From positions 1-64,000 of the forward strand of contig JACRQG010000037.1 in assembly GCA_016222805.1 (NCBI GenBank): DNA of 64,000 bases, read 5' to 3'. This stretch comes from Verrucomicrobiota bacterium (GTDB lineage Bacteria; Verrucomicrobiota; Verrucomicrobiia; Opitutales; Opitutaceae). The position numbers and the translations under genes are program-made. Below are positions 44,798-53,494 of the stretch, piece after piece; positions within the stretch are counted from its first letter, which is position 1; each line of letters begins with the position of its first letter. The notes under the pieces are model-generated. The model was given only the letters and a program-made list of their open reading frames with translations, did not search any database and had not been told where the DNA came from.

Positions 44798-44899
44798 GGG
44801 CAATCGTCAGGGTCCGGATCGCCGGCGGCCGTCCCGGTCAATCCGGAACCATTCAGTCGAGCTAGCACCCCTGCGGGAGTCCACTGACGATACAGTGAC

Positions 44900-44952
44900 A
44901 TGTAGGCGGGGCGACCACGCCCCGCTCCGCGACGAGGTCGTCGCGGCTACAT
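44900..44952. repeat. GC-rich inverted repeat, copy 5 of 6
   Basis: Outer arms ATGTAG...CTACAT enclose the family core GGCGGGGCGACC / ACGCCCCGC and then CGCGACGAGGTCGTCGCG, itself a perfect nested palindrome. It lies between the 3' end of receptor 2 and the PKD gene start. Confidence 0.85.
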
Positions 44953-44991
44953 TACTGCGGTTCACGACGACTCCGATTGCATCGTTCCCGT

Positions 44992-47943
44992 TCAATACCG
45001 CCCGCTGACGCCGACGTTGAGGCGGGTGCCGTAAACCTCGGCCATGGTGACGCGGGCCTTGTCCCGGTTGGTGTACCAGGACTCCCACTTGTTGAAGGCA
45101 TTGACCAGATCGGCGAAGACGGTGAAACGGCGCCCGACGCGGCACTGGAGGTTGAAATCCCAGGTCTCCACCCCCGAGGTCCGGACCCGTTGATCCGGGT
45201 TGGCCGCGAAACTCTGGAGGTAGCCGCCCTTGTAGTTGTACGAGACCCGCGCCTCGAGGAGGCCGTAGCGGCCCGAGACGCCGACATTCGCCCCCTTGGG
45301 CACAAAGCGCACCAGTTCGTCCGCCCCGGAGGCGTAGGTCCCCTGGGTGCGGATGCGGGTGTAGTTCGCATTCACGGCCAGGGTATTGAACGGCTTGGGA
45401 AGCTCCACCAACTGGCGCATGAAGTTCACCTCGTAACCCTTCACGGTGGCGCGGCCGGCGTTGGTGGTGGTGTTGAGGTTGAAGCCCTCGTACTGGCCGT
45501 TGAAGCCGTTGTTCGCGCCCCGGCCGATCACATCGGTCTGGCGGGCGAGAAAGTCGCTGATGTTCTTGCGAAAGCCGCTCACCGAAACCACCGCGGCGGA
45601 CCCGCCGTAGTATTCCGCCGAGACGTCGTAATTGCGGCTGTACTGCGGCTTCAGTTTTGGCGTCGTCTGCTGCACCGTGCCCAGCCCGGTGTTCTGATCG
45701 TAGGTCACGACCGTCGCGGGGTAGATGTCCTGAAAGCCCGCCCTACTCTCGCTGGTCGAATAGCTGGAGCGCAGCACGACGTGACGGACGGGTTCGTAGC
45801 GAAGATGGAGGCTGGGAAAGTAATCCCGGTAGTCGGCCGAGGCGGAGAGGCGCGTGACCGCTGGATTGCGGGGGTCGCGGTTCTGGCCCGTGGTGTCGAT
45901 CTGCGACTGCTCCGCCCGGACGCCGCCCACCACCCGGAGGGCGCCGACCTGCGCCGTGCCCATGACGTAGCCGGCGGTCACATCCTCGGTCAGCTCGCTG
46001 TACTGCGGCCCCTGCGAAACCGTGGTCCCGCTCTCCCGGAACCAGGTCGGATGTTCGAGGAAGAACCGCATGAAGGCCGGGTAGTCGAGGGTGGTGCGCT
46101 GTGGATAGCGGTTGTTCATCACGCCGTAGCCCGGCTTGGGCAGTGCAAACTGCGCGAGATTGTCGTCGTTCACGCCGGTGGCGGCGTTGCGACCGGCCAC
46201 GCCGTCCGCCCCGACATAGTTCCAGGTGGGGGAATAGGGCGCCTGCGTGCGATACTGGCGCTGGAAGTTGAGCCCGGCCTTGAACCGCGCCGCCGCCGGT
46301 CCCCAGGGGAAGCGTTTCTCGTAGTCAGCCTTCAGCGCGGTGATCCGATCGTGGTTGAGGTTGGCGCTGAGGGTGCGCGTGGCGGTGTAGGCGGTCAGGT
46401 CGGTGCCAAAGGCGATGGTCGGCCCGTAAGTCTGGCGGTACACCGGCCGGTACCGGTCCCCGGTCGAGTCGACCGCCACGCCGAGGCCGCCGAGCGACCG
46501 CGAGGCGTTGAGGGTCTGGAAGGCGGTGTCGAAGTTCGAGGGACTGACCGAGGCCCGCAGGCCAAGCTTCTGCTCCCCGGGCCAGCGCAGGTCCGCGCCC
46601 AGGTCGTACTTGTAGGTCCGGGAGTGCCGGGCCCCCGCCCCGCCGATGTCCGCGAACGTCGCGTGCAGGAGCTCGGTGAACTCCCCGGAGGCGCCCGGGG
46701 CGATGCCGGCCGTCTGGTTGGTGGCGTCGCGCGGCTGCACCCCCGCCTCGATCTGGGCCCGGCTCACCCGGCTGTAGTCGGCGACGCGGTTGACCGCGGT
46801 GATGTTCCAGTCGTTGCGCGTGTACTTGAAGGAATAGTACGTGTAGTTCACCCCGGCCATCAGCTCCAGCGTCTCGCTGACGCGATAGTTGAACTTCACG
46901 CTCGTCGCCGCCCGGGTGCGGAAGTTCCAGTCATCCAGCGTCCGGGCCTGGCTGGTGAAGTTGACCGGCTGGTTGCGGGTCATCTGCACGCGGTCGCGCC
47001 CGTTCACGGTGTCGTTGTAGCTGCCCGACAGCGCCAGCCCGAGCCGCTGCTCCCGGCCGATCCGCGTCAGGTAGGTGAAGGAGGCAGCCGGCTTCCACTC
47101 CCGCTGCTCCCGGCGGTAGGTGTTGAAGTTGCCGCCGAGCCGGAAGTGCAGCTGCGGGTCCTTCACGTCGAGCGCCGACTTGGTCACGAGGTTGACGGTG
47201 CCGCCGAGGGAATCGGCCGGGAGATCCGGGGTGAGCGCCTTCACCACCTCAACCTCCTTGATGAAGTCCGACGGCAGCTGGTCGATCGGCACGGCCCGTT
47301 CACCCTGCGTGCCGGCCGCCTGGTAGATCGTGGAGGAGGCCGCGGCCGAACGGGTGCCGTCCACCGAGACGGAATTGGACTCCGGGGGCAGGCCTCGCAC
47401 GCTGATGCCGACGACGTCGCCGACCTCCTGGATGCCCGCGATGCCCGGCAGCCGCTGGAGGAAGTTGCCGATGTTGCCATCGGCGACGTTGCCGAAGGCA
47501 TCCATCGCCACGACATTCTTGATTCCGTCCGCGTGACGCTGCGCCGTGATCGACGCGGCATTGCCCTCGCGGACGCCGGCGACGACGACGGCATCCAGGG
47601 CGTAGACATCGGCCGTCAGCGCGACCGCCAGCGTGGTGGTCCGGCCGTCCGTCACCTCGGTCGAGAGCGTCTGCGCATCGAGCCCGGTGTAGGTGACCCG
47701 GACGGTGTACCGGCCGGCCGGCAGCGCGAGCAGGGAGAAGCTGCCGTCACGGGCGGTCAGCGCCACCCGGGCGCGCTCGACCACCGTCACCTCGGCGCCC
47801 TCCAGGTACTGGCCGGTGTGGGCATGGCGAACGTTGCCGGCCAGGTGCCCGTCGGCGCGGGCGGAAGTGAGGAAAACGCTGCAAAGCGACACCGCCAGGA
47901 ACGGTGCGCGAAACCAACCCAGGGGCAGGCAGGGGAAACTCAT
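44992..47943 (-). CDS. TonB-dependent receptor 2 (carboxypeptidase-regulatory type)
   Basis: 983 aa, same layout as receptor 1: signal peptide ending about SARA, carboxypeptidase-regulatory domain (DGHLAGNVRHAHTGQYLEGA), plug (NVADGNIGNFLQRLPGIAG; DLPADSLGGTVNLVTKSA) and barrel ending G-V-S-G-R-Y. Many segments match receptor 1 (VNRVADYSRVSRAQIEAG versus the same block there), so the two are diverged paralogues. Divergent from the LacI gene with 147 nt between starts, in which a CTTTCTCAGGAAAG near-palindrome lies 92-105 nt upstream of this ATG. Confidence 0.92.
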   Translation of the reverse strand: MSFPCLPLGWFRAPFLAVSLCSVFLTSARADGHLAGNVRHAHTGQYLEGAEVTVVERARVALTARDGSFSLLALPAGRYTVRVTYTGLDAQTLSTEVTDGRTTTLAVALTADVYALDAVVVAGVREGNAASITAQRHADGIKNVVAMDAFGNVADGNIGNFLQRLPGIAGIQEVGDVVGISVRGLPPESNSVSVDGTRSAAASSTIYQAAGTQGERAVPIDQLPSDFIKEVEVVKALTPDLPADSLGGTVNLVTKSALDVKDPQLHFRLGGNFNTYRREQREWKPAASFTYLTRIGREQRLGLALSGSYNDTVNGRDRVQMTRNQPVNFTSQARTLDDWNFRTRAATSVKFNYRVSETLELMAGVNYTYYSFKYTRNDWNITAVNRVADYSRVSRAQIEAGVQPRDATNQTAGIAPGASGEFTELLHATFADIGGAGARHSRTYKYDLGADLRWPGEQKLGLRASVSPSNFDTAFQTLNASRSLGGLGVAVDSTGDRYRPVYRQTYGPTIAFGTDLTAYTATRTLSANLNHDRITALKADYEKRFPWGPAAARFKAGLNFQRQYRTQAPYSPTWNYVGADGVAGRNAATGVNDDNLAQFALPKPGYGVMNNRYPQRTTLDYPAFMRFFLEHPTWFRESGTTVSQGPQYSELTEDVTAGYVMGTAQVGALRVVGGVRAEQSQIDTTGQNRDPRNPAVTRLSASADYRDYFPSLHLRYEPVRHVVLRSSYSTSESRAGFQDIYPATVVTYDQNTGLGTVQQTTPKLKPQYSRNYDVSAEYYGGSAAVVSVSGFRKNISDFLARQTDVIGRGANNGFNGQYEGFNLNTTTNAGRATVKGYEVNFMRQLVELPKPFNTLAVNANYTRIRTQGTYASGADELVRFVPKGANVGVSGRYGLLEARVSYNYKGGYLQSFAANPDQRVRTSGVETWDFNLQCRVGRRFTVFADLVNAFNKWESWYTNRDKARVTMAEVYGTRLNVGVSGRY

Positions 47944-48034
47944 GGTGCGCGGGGTGAAGGGGACGGACGCCGGCGCGGGGCCGGCGGCGCGGTGATTTAG
48001 CGCCGCCCCTTCCCGTGAGGAAACCCCCGTGTTC

Positions 48035-48048
48035 CTTTCTCAGGAAAG
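48035..48048. promoter_or_regulatory. candidate LacI operator between receptor 2 and lacI-type gene
   Basis: CTTTCTCAGGAAAG: 5-bp inverted arms CTTTC/GAAAG around TCAG, the size and symmetry expected for LacI-family half-sites. It lies 92-105 nt upstream of receptor 2 and 43-56 nt upstream of the LacI ATG, so one site could serve repression of both. Confidence 0.6.
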
Positions 48049-48090
48049 TAACCTTGGCGCTCCGCCGGGCCGGGGGCATGCTGCGGCCCC

Positions 48091-49152
48091 ATGACCGCCC
48101 TGCCCCGCGTCACCCAGCGCGATCTCGCGCGTCTCGCCCGCGTCTCCCACACGACTGTTTCCCTCGCGTTGCGGGATCACCCGTCGATCCCGGCGGCCAC
48201 GCGCGACCGGATCCACGCGCTGGCGCGCCGCCATCACTACCGGCCGGACCCGATGCTCTCCGCGCTCAACGCGTATCGGGTGAACCGACGGCCCTCGCGC
48301 TTCCAGGGCACGCTCGCTTGGCTGACGAGTTTCGAAACTCGGGCGGCGTGGCGCGGGATGATCCAGGCCGAGGGTTATTTTCTCGGTGCCCGGGAACAGG
48401 CGGAGCGCCTCGGGTACCAACTCGACGAGTTCTGGATCGGCGATCCGACGCTTTCGGCCCGGCGGGCCACGGAGGTGCTGCGATCCCGAGGGGTGCGCGG
48501 CCTCATCGTGGCGCCACTGCCGGTCGCCCACGGCCGCCTGGCGCTCGCCTGGGAGTACTTCTCCGCCGTGGCCCTCGGCTACTCGCTCGCCGACCCGCAA
48601 CTCCACGTCGTGATGAACCACCAGTTCCGCAACATGCGTCATCTGGTGCACCACCTCCATCGTCTCGGCTACCGGCGCATCGGTTTCGCCATGCCGGCCA
48701 CGACCGACGAGCGGGTGGATCACAACTACCTCGGCGGCTTCTGGGTCGCCCAGCAGGAACTGCCGACGGACCGCGCCCGCCTCGAGAGGCTTCTCGCGCC
48801 CGCGTTTTCCGCCGACGTGTTTCTCACCTGGAACCGCCGCGTGCGGCCGGACGCCGTCGTGACCTCCGCGAGCCGGGCGCACGACGTGATCGCCTGGCTC
48901 GAGGCGGACGGCCGCCGGGTGCCGCGGGACGTCGGCGTGGCGGTGGCCTCCATCCCGTTTGGCGACCGCACGGTTTCCGGGATGGACGAGAATGTGCGCG
49001 CGGTCGGCGCCATGGCGGTCGACACCGTGGTCGGCATGATCCACCGCAACGAAACCGGCGTGCCCGCCACTCCGTGGCGGATCCTGGCCGAAGGCACCTG
49101 GTTTCAGGGCCGCACGGTGATCCCGCGCCGCCGGAAGCCGGACGCCGCCTGA
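48091..49152 (+). CDS. LacI-family transcription regulator
   Basis: 353 aa. N-terminal LacI helix-turn-helix and hinge (VTQRDLARLARVSHTTVSLALRDHPSIPAATRDRI, about 7-41, quoted in parts: TVSLALRDHPSIP), then the periplasmic-binding-type ligand domain. Expected effector: a sugar derived from the glycan handled by the neighbouring genes. Divergent from receptor 2; the intergenic near-palindrome at 48035 suggests autoregulation as well as control of the receptor. Convergent with the mutarotase-like gene (30 nt between stops). Confidence 0.93.
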   Translation: MTALPRVTQRDLARLARVSHTTVSLALRDHPSIPAATRDRIHALARRHHYRPDPMLSALNAYRVNRRPSRFQGTLAWLTSFETRAAWRGMIQAEGYFLGAREQAERLGYQLDEFWIGDPTLSARRATEVLRSRGVRGLIVAPLPVAHGRLALAWEYFSAVALGYSLADPQLHVVMNHQFRNMRHLVHHLHRLGYRRIGFAMPATTDERVDHNYLGGFWVAQQELPTDRARLERLLAPAFSADVFLTWNRRVRPDAVVTSASRAHDVIAWLEADGRRVPRDVGVAVASIPFGDRTVSGMDENVRAVGAMAVDTVVGMIHRNETGVPATPWRILAEGTWFQGRTVIPRRRKPDAA

Positions 49153-49182
49153 CCTGCTCGGCCGGGCGCGAGCCCACGTGCC

Positions 49183-50325
49183 TTAGCCCTGCAACCAACC
49201 GAGGTCCAGTTCCGCCCGGGCGCGCTTGCCGTTCGAGGAGACGAGTTCGATCCCACCGGCGGACGGCCGGATCTCGGCGACGCGACGGAAGCCGGCGGGA
49301 AGCTCCACCACGCCGAAGACGTAGCTGATCACGGTGGGCCGGCGCGGATGCAGGCGGACCGCGGTCGCGTGCCCGCGGCGGCTGACCGGATTGGGCCGGA
49401 CGGACTCGGCCAGGCCGTAGTGGAAGTAGCTGGCCGTGTCCTCCAGGCCCATCACCGCGGTGTGGCGCCCGTTCCACGGCGGATAGTGCCGCCCGCCATT
49501 CGAGATCCAGAGGAGGGTGTGCGGCAACTGCCGCGGATCCCGCAACGCGAAGTAGGCGTAGCGCTGCACGGGAAAGGCCACCGCCGTCCACGCGAGCGAC
49601 AAGCGCGGATCCGCCGTGAGCATCACCAGATCATCGTAGCCGCGCCGCGCCGGGAAGACCGACACGTCCGTGGTTCCGCCGGTGAGCAGCGGAACGCGAT
49701 CCAGGGAGCGAAACTCCGCCCCGGTCTGGAGCGAAGAGTAGCCGCGGGCTTCCGGCCGCTCAAAGGGATCCGGCAGCACCTGCGCCCGCACGAACCGGCT
49801 GGTGCTGACCAACCCCGCCCCCTCCTGCTCCGGGAACTTCACCATCGCGTGGTGCCCGACACTTATCGCCCCACGCGCGCCGGAAATCACGTGACGCTGG
49901 TAAACCACGGGTTCGCCCTCGCGCAACCGAATCACCTTTTCCACGCGGCCGCGGCGCACCCGCAGATCGAGACCCGCGCGCAGGGCCAAACCCTCGTCGG
50001 TGCGCTCCACTCCCTGCAGGCGCCAGTTCGCGTTGGCCGTCTCGCCGTGTGGCGGGTGTTGTTCCCCCCGCCAGGGGGTACCGTTGCCCCCGAAGGGCGC
50101 GCAGAAGAAATCCCCGCGCAGGGCCCGCAGCAGCGGAGGCGTGCCCTTGGCGACGGGTTCCTCGGCCCATGGGGCGATGGAGAGCGGGCTGACGGTGCGA
50201 TGGTCGAGCCGGAAACTCACCGGCCCAAGGTGTCCGCCCAGGCGGGTCAAGTGGGCGTGCACATGGCTGGAGCGGAGCGGCCAGGAAGGCTGGCCATGGA
50301 CAGTCTGCAGCGAGGGGGCGCTCAT
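49183..50325 (-). CDS. galactose-mutarotase-like fold protein, unknown substrate
   Basis: 380 aa with no signal peptide. Beta-rich pattern with HVHAHLTRLGGHLGPVSF, PFGGNGTPW, then WRLQGVER and GHHAMVKFPEQ, and a late ISNGGRHYPPWNGRHTAVMGLED that recalls aldose-1-epimerase/DUF4432-type sugar-binding proteins (H-x-x-M and a G-x-E-D motif). Cytoplasmic sugar epimerase or sugar-binding is plausible beside the glycan locus. Family assignment is by pattern only. Confidence 0.55.
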   Translation of the reverse strand: MSAPSLQTVHGQPSWPLRSSHVHAHLTRLGGHLGPVSFRLDHRTVSPLSIAPWAEEPVAKGTPPLLRALRGDFFCAPFGGNGTPWRGEQHPPHGETANANWRLQGVERTDEGLALRAGLDLRVRRGRVEKVIRLREGEPVVYQRHVISGARGAISVGHHAMVKFPEQEGAGLVSTSRFVRAQVLPDPFERPEARGYSSLQTGAEFRSLDRVPLLTGGTTDVSVFPARRGYDDLVMLTADPRLSLAWTAVAFPVQRYAYFALRDPRQLPHTLLWISNGGRHYPPWNGRHTAVMGLEDTASYFHYGLAESVRPNPVSRRGHATAVRLHPRRPTVISYVFGVVELPAGFRRVAEIRPSAGGIELVSSNGKRARAELDLGWLQG

Positions 50326-50432
50326 GCGGGAAGGATCGCCCGTCGTTTCACCGTGGCAAGCGCAAGGCGCGGAGCGGCCGGGTAATTTGCTTTATCTTCG
50401 GGAGAACATCCTCCCACTCTCGCGGGCATACG

Positions 50433-51281
50433 ATGCCCCAGGAAACCATCGTTTACACCGTGAACCTGATCATCGGCCTGATCCTGGCCGGATTGGTGAC
50501 CCACCACTGGCGGCGGGCGGGTCGGGCGCCGGCGATGGGTTACTGGATGGTTGCCGCGTGGGTGATGACCGCGGCCGATGCGCTGTTTGCGGCGCGCCCG
50601 GAACTGCCCAACTGGATCGGCCGGTTTTTTCCCACCCTGATGGTCACGATCGGGCACGGCGCGCTCCTGCTCGGCGCGCGCCGGACAGCCGGCGCCACCG
50701 CCCCGTGGCGGGTGATCTCGGCCCTCGTGATCGTGCACGGCGCCGCGCTCGCCGCGTTTCTGGCGGTCGGCGGTTCCTCCAAGTGGCGGATGGTGGCCAA
50801 CGGCCTTGTCTGGGGCGGCCTCTCGCTCGCGTCGTTCGCCGCCCTGCGACATTCGCCCGCCGCCTTCCATCGCTCGCTCCTTTCGCCGGCGACGGTCTTC
50901 CTGGTCCACGGCGTCTTCCACGGTCTCCGCGTCTCGCTGGCCACCCTCTTTGCGGTGCAGGGCTGGTCCGCCGCTTCCGCCTCGCTCCAGATTGTCGGCG
51001 ACCTCGAGGTCAGTTTCTTCATGGTCGCACTGTTCGTCAGCCTCCTCATCTCGCACCTGGAAGTGCGGCATCAGGAGCTGAGCCGGGCGCTCACCGAGGT
51101 CAACACCCTCACCGGCCTGCTGCCGATCTGCGCCTGGTGCCGCAAGGTGCGCTCCGACGACGGCTACTGGCAGCAACTCGAGGACTACTTCGTGTCGCAC
51201 AGCCACGTGAAGTTCACGCACGGCATCTGCGGCGACTGCAGTCGCGATCATTTCGCGCGCACGGCCACGCGCGTGCGGTGA
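50433..51281 (+). CDS. seven-helix membrane protein with C-terminal Cys4 module
   Basis: 282 aa. About seven hydrophobic helices (about 5-22, 33-50, 64-82, 92-110, 117-134, 145-165, 185-210) are followed by a short coiled linker (EVRHQELSRALTEV) and a tail L-T-G-L-L-P-I-CAWC-R-K-V-R then HGICGDC. This C-x2-C...C-x2-C tail (LPICAWCKKIR / HGICPDC in relatives) is known at the C-terminus of many PAS and receiver sensor proteins and may bind zinc or sense redox state. Here it is attached to a membrane array instead. Divergent from the mutarotase-like gene (107 nt); convergent with the subtilase gene. Confidence 0.7.
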   Translation: MPQETIVYTVNLIIGLILAGLVTHHWRRAGRAPAMGYWMVAAWVMTAADALFAARPELPNWIGRFFPTLMVTIGHGALLLGARRTAGATAPWRVISALVIVHGAALAAFLAVGGSSKWRMVANGLVWGGLSLASFAALRHSPAAFHRSLLSPATVFLVHGVFHGLRVSLATLFAVQGWSAASASLQIVGDLEVSFFMVALFVSLLISHLEVRHQELSRALTEVNTLTGLLPICAWCRKVRSDDGYWQQLEDYFVSHSHVKFTHGICGDCSRDHFARTATRVR

Positions 51282-51300
51282 CCGCGGCGCCGGCGCGGTC

Positions 51301-52560
51301 TCAGCGCTGCTGCAGCCGGGTGATCAACGCCCAGGGATCGGCGATGGTGCCGAAGTCCACCGCCTGCCCGTTCCGTTCCAGGCGAATCGTGCGACCGGTG
51401 GCCAGGGCTTCCCGCCAGAAGACCTCCGGCGTGACGTCGGGCCGCACCTGGCAGGCCAAGGCATAGAGACCGGCAATCCACGGCACCGACCAACTCCAGC
51501 CTCCCGAGGAGTAGTAAACGTAGTCCCGAATTCCGGTCGGACTGGCCGTGGTGCGCGCATCCATCGGCACCAGCAACCGTTGCCCGGGCCCGAACTGACG
51601 CCCCGACCAGAATCGGTCCGCCCACCAGAGGCCTGGTCCGTAGGACTCCGGCCGCTCGGGATCGGAGAGCGGCTCACGGCCGAGACCGTGGAACTCCAGC
51701 CGATGCGTGCGCGCCAGCGCGGTTGAGATCACGAATACTCCGGCCCGCGTCGCCTGCGCGACGGCGGCATTTGTTTCCTCGGTACCCTTCTGGCCGGGTC
51801 CCCAGCCCACCGAGATGGAGATGACCCGGATTTTGCGGCCGGCCGGCAGACCGGCGTTGATCTCCAGCAGGCGGACGATTGATTGCGCCAGCCAGGTGAA
51901 ATCCCAATCGAAGCTCCCCCCGGAGCCGCGGGTGCCGTGCATCTCCGCGACGTAGTAGAGATCCGCCGCCGGAGCCACGCCCACCGTCCGGCCGACGGCG
52001 ATTGAGGCCACCGCGGCACCGTGCATCTGCGCCTCCTCGCCACTCCAATGGATCTCCTCGTAGGAACGCAGGCGCTCGCGGTACTCCACGTGCCCCACCA
52101 GCAACGCCTGGTCGATGATGCCGATTCCCACCCCGGCACCGGTCACGCCCCGGGCGTGCAGCGCCCGCACTCCCAAACCCGGCGAGCGGTTGCGCCGGAG
52201 GATCTCCTCGGGCTCAAAGCCCGCCGGCAGGCGCCCCTGCGGCCAGCGTGTGCCGCTGTCGAAATCGGCGTACTTCAGGTCGGCCAGGCGCCCGGTGAGA
52301 TCCAGTGCGCTCACGTCGCGCCCGCGCAGGTCGACCTGCCAGGCCTTGCCGGCATTCGGATCGTAGCGGGGCAGTTGGGACAGCGGCCCGCGGTCTTTCA
52401 AGAGTAGCAACGGCGCCGGCTGGCGCACGATCTCCAGTTGCGCGGGGGCGGATGTCAGGGTCCGCGGCACGGGCGCCGGCTTTGCCGCAAACCTCCACGC
52501 CCCGACCGCGACCAGCAAGATCAGGCCGATCCCAATCCCGATCTTCCAGTTTCGATCCAT
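51301..52560 (-). CDS. membrane-anchored S8 (subtilisin-like) peptidase
   Basis: 419 aa. A single N-terminal helix (WKIGIGIGLILLVAVGAW) anchors it, with the body outside. Catalytic triad in order: Asp in GIGIIDQAL (about 150), His in MHGAAVASI (about 180), Ser in GGWSWSVPWIAG (about 365), which replaces the usual GTSMA-x-P motif. The oxyanion Asn region (SISVGWG) differs from typical S-x-N-x-S. Start at 52560 begins just before the membrane helix; the longer frame adds nine residues. Substrate unknown; possibly active but with an unusual Ser loop. Confidence 0.8.
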   Translation of the reverse strand: MDRNWKIGIGIGLILLVAVGAWRFAAKPAPVPRTLTSAPAQLEIVRQPAPLLLLKDRGPLSQLPRYDPNAGKAWQVDLRGRDVSALDLTGRLADLKYADFDSGTRWPQGRLPAGFEPEEILRRNRSPGLGVRALHARGVTGAGVGIGIIDQALLVGHVEYRERLRSYEEIHWSGEEAQMHGAAVASIAVGRTVGVAPAADLYYVAEMHGTRGSGGSFDWDFTWLAQSIVRLLEINAGLPAGRKIRVISISVGWGPGQKGTEETNAAVAQATRAGVFVISTALARTHRLEFHGLGREPLSDPERPESYGPGLWWADRFWSGRQFGPGQRLLVPMDARTTASPTGIRDYVYYSSGGWSWSVPWIAGLYALACQVRPDVTPEVFWREALATGRTIRLERNGQAVDFGTIADPWALITRLQQR

Positions 52561-52654
52561 CCGCAAGGGTGGTCCGCCGCGCGGCATTAGTCGACCACCG
52601 ATCCGAGCACGCGGCCTCGTTCACTCCAACCGGCCATCGGGTCGCTCGCCTTCG

Positions 52655-53302
52655 TCAGTGCCGGCCGGATCCCGGCAGGCACCGTCCACCCGCCAGCGAC
52701 CAGGCAGCGAGAGCAAGCGCCAGCAACGCCAGCGTCGCGGACGAATCCGCCAACGCGACCTCGTTGGTCACGGTGTAACCGCCGACGACGCCTTCGACGT
52801 GGTAGAAGTCAGTGCCATCGAAGCTCGTGACCACGAAGTCCCGGTTTTCGAACTGGGCCAGGGGAATTCCCGGGAGGAGAAGCCCGTCCGGCGAGGTCAC
52901 GACACTGGTCGAGGTCAATCTCACCATCACGCTATCGAAGGGACTTGCCCCGAGGCCCCACGGCGTCCCGGACACCACGGTACCATAGTACCCGCCGTAG
53001 TTGTAGCCACCGAGCACCTGCCAGACGAGGCTCAGTCCTCCCGCACGGTCGATGCCGCCGACCGTGACCGTGACCGATCCAGGCAGGTACAGGTGATTGC
53101 CCTGTTCCGGTGTGGTCGAGAAATCGACCAGCGGATCCGGCAGGACCATCGTCAACTGCCAGGCCTGGCCCATCTCGCCCGGGTTGTTGGGCGCCGCCAC
53201 GATGCTGCCGAAGTAGGTGATCGTCGTCGCCGGGGCGACCGAGGTCACCGCCATGAGGCAGCAACCGAGGAAATACCTCCTGAGGCCGGGCTTGGTTTTC
53301 AT
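52655..53302 (-). CDS. small exported protein with VPDSG-like sorting tail
   Basis: 215 aa. Signal peptide (MKTKPGLRRYFLGCCLMAVT, then SVAPA), then beta-rich sequence with no family I know. The C-terminus reads V-A-L-A-D-S-S-A-T then LALLALALAAWSLAGG and a basic end (RCLPGSGRH): the order of a VPDSG/PEP-CTERM-type signal, with the motif diverged (A-D-S-S instead of P-D-S-G/P-D-G-G) and the basic tail extended. Probably an exosortase substrate. The start at 53302 is fixed by the signal peptide. Confidence 0.68.
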   Translation of the reverse strand: MKTKPGLRRYFLGCCLMAVTSVAPATTITYFGSIVAAPNNPGEMGQAWQLTMVLPDPLVDFSTTPEQGNHLYLPGSVTVTVGGIDRAGGLSLVWQVLGGYNYGGYYGTVVSGTPWGLGASPFDSVMVRLTSTSVVTSPDGLLLPGIPLAQFENRDFVVTSFDGTDFYHVEGVVGGYTVTNEVALADSSATLALLALALAAWSLAGGRCLPGSGRH

Positions 53303-53494
53303 AAGAAGGGGGGTGGCTGGTGCCCAACGACCTGCCGGGAGCGAATGGAGGCCTGACCCCGGCGAAGCGGGAAATGCCATCCCAGCATGGCCCACTTCGT
53401 CGCCCGGTTCTCCGCGCCCGTTGGCGGAATCGACGCGGCCATTGACCCGGCTCCCGCCGCCTCCCGACCGGTGGCAGGTCGGTCCGCCCCCGCC

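Noticed and set aside
44977-48000. 1007-codon plus-strand open frame
   Set aside because: A complete antisense shadow of TonB receptor 2; lack of stops reflects high third-position GC.
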